From an uncultured Bacteroidales bacterium (GTDB taxonomy: Bacteria > Bacteroidota > Bacteroidia > Bacteroidales > Muribaculaceae), in contig CASEAQ010000003.1 in assembly GCA_949285735.1 (NCBI GenBank), positions 26,216-90,215 of the forward strand: a DNA stretch of 64,000 nucleotides, written 5' to 3'. The notes beneath the pieces are model-generated. The model saw only the letters and a program-made list of their open reading frames with translations, was not told the DNA's origin and made no database searches. Position numbers and translations under genes: made by a program. Each line of letters opens with the position of its first letter. The stretch's first letter is position 1. Positions 60,243-64,000 of the stretch are shown here, piece after piece.

Positions 60243-62375
60243 TTATTTGGAGGCAGGTGCTTTGTATTCTTCATCCATGTTGTAGAGGATAAAGCTGTAG
60301 ATGTCGGCATATTCGTCGATGATTTTCGACACGGGTTTGCCGCCGCCGTGGCCAGCCTTGCTGTCGATGCGAATCAGGTGCGGCTTGTCGCCGATGTTCG
60401 ATGCTTGCAGCGTGGCGGCATATTTGAACGAGTGTGCAGGCACCACACGGTCGTCATGGTCGGCAGTGGTAACGAGTATTGCCGGATATACGGTGCCGTC
60501 GTTCTTGATGTTGTGCAACGGCGAGTAGTTGCGCAGGTATTCAAACATTTCCTTGCTGTCGTCGCTGCGCCCGTAATCGCCAGCCCAGTTCCAGCCGATG
60601 GTGAACTGGTGGTAGCGCAACATATCCATCACGCCCACTTGCGGCACGGCTGCTGCAAACAGGTCGGGGCGTTGGTTGACAACTGCGCCCACGAGCAAAC
60701 CGCCGTTTGAACCACCGTTGCAAGCCAATTTCTCGGGGCAGGTGTAGCCTTCCTTGATAAGGTATTCGGCAGCGGCGATGAAGTCGTCAAACACATTCTG
60801 CTTGTTCATTTTGGTACCTGCCTGATGCCACTCTTCGCCATACTCCGAGCCGCCTCGCAGGTTGACCGAGGCAAATATGCCTCCGTTCTCGATAAACGGC
60901 AGGTTGCGTGGGTTGAAGCTCGGGGTGAGGCTTATGCTGAAGCCGCCGTAGCCGTAGAGCAGCACAGGTGTCTTTCCATTGCGTTCCAATCCCTTCTTGT
61001 AGGTGAGGAACATGCGGATGGTTGTGCCGTCCTTGCTCGGGAACGAAACCTGCTCGGTGGTGTATTCGTCGAGGTCGATGTTGAGTGATGGTCGCCAATA
61101 TTCGGTTGATACATTGTTTTCTTTATCGTAGGTGTAAATGACCCCTGGAACGGTAAACGACGACATGGAATAGAATACTTCGTCGTGCTTGGAACTTGCC
61201 ACAAACGAGGCAGAGCCTATAATCGGCAACTCAATCTCGTTGAGCATATTGCCTTCGCGGTCATAAACGTATGCATGGTTATATGCATCCTTTTCATACT
61301 CGACTATAAAATTGTCTTTACCCGACGGAATTACACTTACGAGCATCTCGTCCTTTTCGGGAAGGATTGTCTTTTTCAGCTTGAGTGTGCGCAAATCGTA
61401 TGCTTCGAGCTTACCCATCGCCGCGTCCTTGTTGGTATAAACGTATATCACGTTGCGGTCGGTGTCGATGCCTACCACGCCGCACTGGCAATCCATTCCG
61501 CCCACCACGGTGCGGTATTTTGCTCCAGGCTGCTTGGTGTCCTTGATGAGGATATTGGAGTTCTCGCCGTCGGAAGGATACATCAGCAAATATCGGTTGT
61601 CCTCGACTTGTGCCGAGTAGAACATGAGCGGGCTGTCACCTTGATATTCGATGCGGTCGGCAGATTGCGGTGTTCCGAGTTTGTGGTAGAATACTTTGTG
61701 GTATTCGTTCTTGGTCGAGTAGGCTTTTTCGGCATCTTTTGGGGCATCATATCCGCTGTAATAGAATCCGTCACCAAACCACTCCACCGATGTGAATTTT
61801 GCCCACATGATGTGGTCGTCGAGCAACGAACCGTCGGCAAGGTTCATCACATAAATCTCGTTCCAGTCGCTGCCGCTACGCGATATTGTGTAAGCCATAT
61901 ATTTGCCGTCGTCGCTGAAGCTGATGGTTGCAAGCGCCACCGTGCCATCGTCGCTGAGCTTGTTGGGGTCAAGCACAAGGCGGGCTTCGCCGTCGAGCGA
62001 GTCTTGCACATACAGCACGCTTTGGTTTTGCAAGCCGGTGTTGCGGAATGTGTAATACTTGCCGTTGCGCTTGAACGGAACTCCCATTTTCTCATAGTTG
62101 AACAATTGCGACATTCTGTCCTTCAACGCCTGGCGGAACGGTATTTTTGCCAGATAGGCGTTTGTGACTGCGTTTTCGGCTTCAACCCAAGCCCCAGTGG
62201 CAGCCGAAGTGTCGTTTTCGAGCCAGCGGTAGGGGTCGGCGACCTTGGTGCCGAAGTAGTCATCGACAACCGTTGTGTCTTTTGCCGTCACGGGATAATC
62301 GATGCTGCCCGAGCCAGTTGTGCAGCTCGATGCTAAAATAGCAGTTCCCATTGCGATATAAACAATTGATTTCAT
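60243..62375 (-). CDS. Prolyl oligopeptidase-family serine peptidase, lipoprotein
   Basis: The 710-residue protein has a lipobox (LASSC), so it is anchored in the envelope. A seven-blade propeller (about 90-430) gates an alpha/beta-hydrolase domain. Catalytic residues are the Ser in NGGSNGGLL, the Asp in TADHDDRVVP and the His in KAGHGGGKP. It cuts short peptides after proline. Length is normal for S9A enzymes. A peptidase of family M28 lies 28 bases upstream on the same strand, so both may form a peptide-use operon. Confidence 0.93.
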   Translation of the reverse strand: MKSIVYIAMGTAILASSCTTGSGSIDYPVTAKDTTVVDDYFGTKVADPYRWLENDTSAATGAWVEAENAVTNAYLAKIPFRQALKDRMSQLFNYEKMGVPFKRNGKYYTFRNTGLQNQSVLYVQDSLDGEARLVLDPNKLSDDGTVALATISFSDDGKYMAYTISRSGSDWNEIYVMNLADGSLLDDHIMWAKFTSVEWFGDGFYYSGYDAPKDAEKAYSTKNEYHKVFYHKLGTPQSADRIEYQGDSPLMFYSAQVEDNRYLLMYPSDGENSNILIKDTKQPGAKYRTVVGGMDCQCGVVGIDTDRNVIYVYTNKDAAMGKLEAYDLRTLKLKKTILPEKDEMLVSVIPSGKDNFIVEYEKDAYNHAYVYDREGNMLNEIELPIIGSASFVASSKHDEVFYSMSSFTVPGVIYTYDKENNVSTEYWRPSLNIDLDEYTTEQVSFPSKDGTTIRMFLTYKKGLERNGKTPVLLYGYGGFSISLTPSFNPRNLPFIENGGIFASVNLRGGSEYGEEWHQAGTKMNKQNVFDDFIAAAEYLIKEGYTCPEKLACNGGSNGGLLVGAVVNQRPDLFAAAVPQVGVMDMLRYHQFTIGWNWAGDYGRSDDSKEMFEYLRNYSPLHNIKNDGTVYPAILVTTADHDDRVVPAHSFKYAATLQASNIGDKPHLIRIDSKAGHGGGKPVSKIIDEYADIYSFILYNMDEEYKAPASK

Positions 62376-62403
62376 GTTGAATATGTAATTAATAAGTTGA
62401 TAT

Positions 62404-63375
62404 TTAGTAGCTGTAAAGCACGTTGAGCACTGTTTGGCCCACGGCTTTTAGTGTGGCTGTGTCGATGATGTCGGGGGTGTCGGCAGCGGTGTGCCATTGC
62501 TTGAAGAAGCCCGTGTCGGTATCGCTGCGCTGGTCGATGATGTCGATGCACGGAATGCCGGCGCGGTTGACGAATACGTGGTCATCGGTGATGGCTCCTC
62601 CTTGGCTGTCAACAAAGTAGTCGCTGTATCCGGCTTCTTTTGCCACTTTCCACACTTCGTTGACAAAGCCCTGGGCATACAGCGTAGAGAAGTATTCACG
62701 GGCAAATGTTGCACCGCTTGCTCCCACCATGTCGAGCAGTATGCCATACATTGGGCGGTAGCCCGGCTTGTGAGGGTTGGCAATCCAGTGCTGTGTGCCC
62801 AGTGCCCATGAGTTGTCGTTGCCGGTACCCGAGTCGCCCCAGTCTTCGGCATCGACAAACAAGATGTCAACGCCAATCGCAGGAGCTTTTTCGCCAAGCT
62901 GCCGTGCAATTTCGAGCAGCACTGCCACACCGCTCGCCCCGTCGTTGGCACCCATCACGGGGGTGCGGTGCTTTGTCGGGTCGGGGTCGTTGTCAGCCCA
63001 GGGGCGGCAGTCCCAGTGCGCAAGCAGCAATATACGCCGTGCGGCATCGGGGTTGTATTCTGCAATGATGTTCCGGGCATTGATTTCGGTGCCGTCAAAA
63101 GTTGTCAGCATGGCGCGCTGTTCGGTGACAGCAGCACCATATTGCCTCAGCTTGCCGGCAAGGTAGTCGCCGCAACTGCTGTGAGGCTTTGTGCCTGGCA
63201 CACGGGGTCCAAACTGGCATTGCTCCATGACGAAGCGGTAAGCCGAGTCGGCGTTGAAGTCGGCTGTGGGCTTGGTTGCTGCCACCTTGGTTGTTTCTTG
63301 GTTTCCATTGGTTTTGCTCGACGAGCAGCCCATGAGTGCCATAAAAGTTATGATTGTGAACAGGAGATATTTCAT
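62404..63375 (-). CDS. M28-family zinc peptidase / glutaminyl cyclase-like lipoprotein
   Basis: The 323-residue protein begins MKYLLFTIITFMALMGC, a lipoprotein signal. Metal ligands are visible: LLLAHWDCRPWADND (His120), MGANDGASGVAVLLEIAR (Asp145) and ILFVDAEDWG (Glu177). QFGPRVPGTKPH and AGIPCIDIIDQRSD are typical of the M28 subgroup shared by aminopeptidases and glutaminyl cyclases, so peptide cleavage and pyroglutamate formation are both possible. It is first in a two-gene unit with the prolyl oligopeptidase. Confidence 0.88.
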   Translation of the reverse strand: MKYLLFTIITFMALMGCSSSKTNGNQETTKVAATKPTADFNADSAYRFVMEQCQFGPRVPGTKPHSSCGDYLAGKLRQYGAAVTEQRAMLTTFDGTEINARNIIAEYNPDAARRILLLAHWDCRPWADNDPDPTKHRTPVMGANDGASGVAVLLEIARQLGEKAPAIGVDILFVDAEDWGDSGTGNDNSWALGTQHWIANPHKPGYRPMYGILLDMVGASGATFAREYFSTLYAQGFVNEVWKVAKEAGYSDYFVDSQGGAITDDHVFVNRAGIPCIDIIDQRSDTDTGFFKQWHTAADTPDIIDTATLKAVGQTVLNVLYSY

Positions 63376-63395
63376 GTTGACCTACATTTTGCCAC

Positions 63396-63427
63396 CAAAG
63401 TTAATCAATTTCGATTCAACGGGCAAA
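63396..63427 (-). promoter_or_regulatory. Promoter of the M28 peptidase operon
   Basis: On the minus strand TTTG (63424-63427), 20 bases, TAACTTTG (63396-63403), 20 bases before ATG 63375. Confidence 0.7.
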
Positions 63428-63571
63428 TTGTCTTCGCCTTGTGCTTTCAAAACGCTCTTGTTTGCAGTGAGGCAGTACCGAAACGTGGGAAAGTCTTTAC
63501 AAAAAGCGCCACAAACTGCGAAACGATAAAATTTAAGCGGGTTCTTATTTTTTTCTGCACGGGCATTGCGC

Positions 63572-63579
63572 TAACTTTG
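63572..63579 (+). promoter_or_regulatory. -7 box for the LOG-family gene
   Basis: TAACTTTG ends 8 bases before ATG 63588; the -33 region is T-rich without a clear TTTG. Confidence 0.5.
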
Positions 63580-63587
63580 CAAGTGCA

Positions 63588-64000
63588 ATGGAAAATATTA
63601 GAGAAATATGCGTGTTTGCCGCATCGAGCAGTAATGTCGGGCAGCAATATGTCGATGAGGCGTATCGTCTGGGCAAGGCATTTGCTGCCGCCGGGATAGG
63701 CTGTATCAATGGTGCCGGACGCGAAGGACTGATGCGCGCTGTGAGCGATGGCGTGCTTGACGGCGGCGGACGTGCCGTGGGCATAATTCCGCGGTTCATG
63801 GTTGATAACGGCTGGCAGTATGACAGGCTGAGCGATATTGTTGTGACCCCTGACATGCACACGCGCAAGCAGATGATGGCTCAGCGAGCCGATGCAGTGG
63901 TGGCATTGCCCGGCGGCTGCGGAACGCTCGAAGAGCTGTTGGAGATTATCACGTGGAAGCAACTGGGGCTATATACGCATCCGATTGTCATCCTCAACCT
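63588..64000 (+). CDS. LOG-family protein (TIGR00730-like), 3' end cut by window
   Basis: I translated 137 codons from ATG 63588 to the edge with no stop. It reads REICVFAASSSNVGQQYVDE at the start, INGAGREGLMRAVSDG, and LPGGCGTLEELLEIITWKQL near the end. PGGxGTxxE is the signature of LOG proteins, Rossmann-fold phosphoribohydrolases that release cytokinin-type bases or act on nucleoside monophosphates. Bacterial members are often misnamed lysine decarboxylases. The C-terminus is missing. Confidence 0.9.
   Translation, partial: MENIREICVFAASSSNVGQQYVDEAYRLGKAFAAAGIGCINGAGREGLMRAVSDGVLDGGGRAVGIIPRFMVDNGWQYDRLSDIVVTPDMHTRKQMMAQRADAVVALPGGCGTLEELLEIITWKQLGLYTHPIVILN

Noticed and set aside
1-64000. 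tRNA or rRNA genes
   Set aside because: No cloverleaf with a TTCRANY loop or rRNA-like stretch was recognised by eye; a tRNAscan-SE run would settle this.

Overview
The window reads as a chromosomal segment of an anaerobic Bacteroidales bacterium; the gene set would suit Muribaculaceae or a relative, but the genus cannot be fixed from sequence alone. The evidence is the repeated Bacteroidota-type promoter signature (TTG/TTTG, about 20 bases, TAnnTTTG), many lipoproteins, and lineage-typical families: DUF4954, DUF3467, NigD-like, DUF6249, DUF2023, DUF1573 and DUF4838. Most of the window has moderate-to-high GC. Several blocks are clearly AT-rich and look acquired.

Layout. 1-2.6 kb: a truncated glucosaminidase-LysM cell-wall hydrolase, cytidine deaminase and a divergent glycerate kinase-like protein. 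2.7-11.1 kb: an operon of a HEAT-repeat membrane protein, a family 2 processive glycosyltransferase, a TPR/YaiO-type outer-membrane protein, a DUF4838 lipoprotein and a DUF1573 lipoprotein, which looks like a synthase-dependent exopolysaccharide machine. 11.1-14.7 kb: NamZ-type exo-muramidase, a sodium:solute symporter and a WYL regulator, consistent with MurNAc salvage. 15.1-23.5 kb: dnaX, a DUF418 membrane protein, a GNAT, and a minus-strand run tcdA-lolD-nigD-DUF3467-cysS. 23.5-27 kb: an RluA pseudouridine synthase with a long N-terminal region, convergent with an ECF sigma operon. 27.1-28.8 kb: an EcoRV-like restriction-modification (R-M) pair. 28.8-40.7 kb: RNase Z, a cyclophilin-like protein, an FMN-reductase-like protein, an RND efflux operon, DUF4954 and glmS.

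40.8-52.1 kb is an accessory island: a gene remnant, a DUF262+HEPN pair, a giant GIY-YIG/helicase/Eco57I-type methylase with its partner subunit, a tyrosine recombinase, and a two-gene module whose larger protein resembles a phage major capsid protein carrying an N-terminal membrane segment. Two copies of a long palindromic intergenic repeat bracket the recombinase-capsid block. 52.2-55.3 kb returns to core genes (DUF4359, two DUF1573 proteins, meaB). 55.3-59.0 kb is a FokI-like type IIS R-M system whose methyltransferase is split into two genes. 59.1-64 kb: flavodoxin plus DUF2023, prolyl oligopeptidase, M28 peptidase and a truncated LOG-family gene.

The window therefore carries three distinct R-M systems plus a candidate HEPN/DUF262 defence pair, each set between housekeeping genes. 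The least explained items are the membrane-anchored capsid-like module and the DUF262-HEPN pair. No tRNA, rRNA, CRISPR array or transposase gene was recognised.
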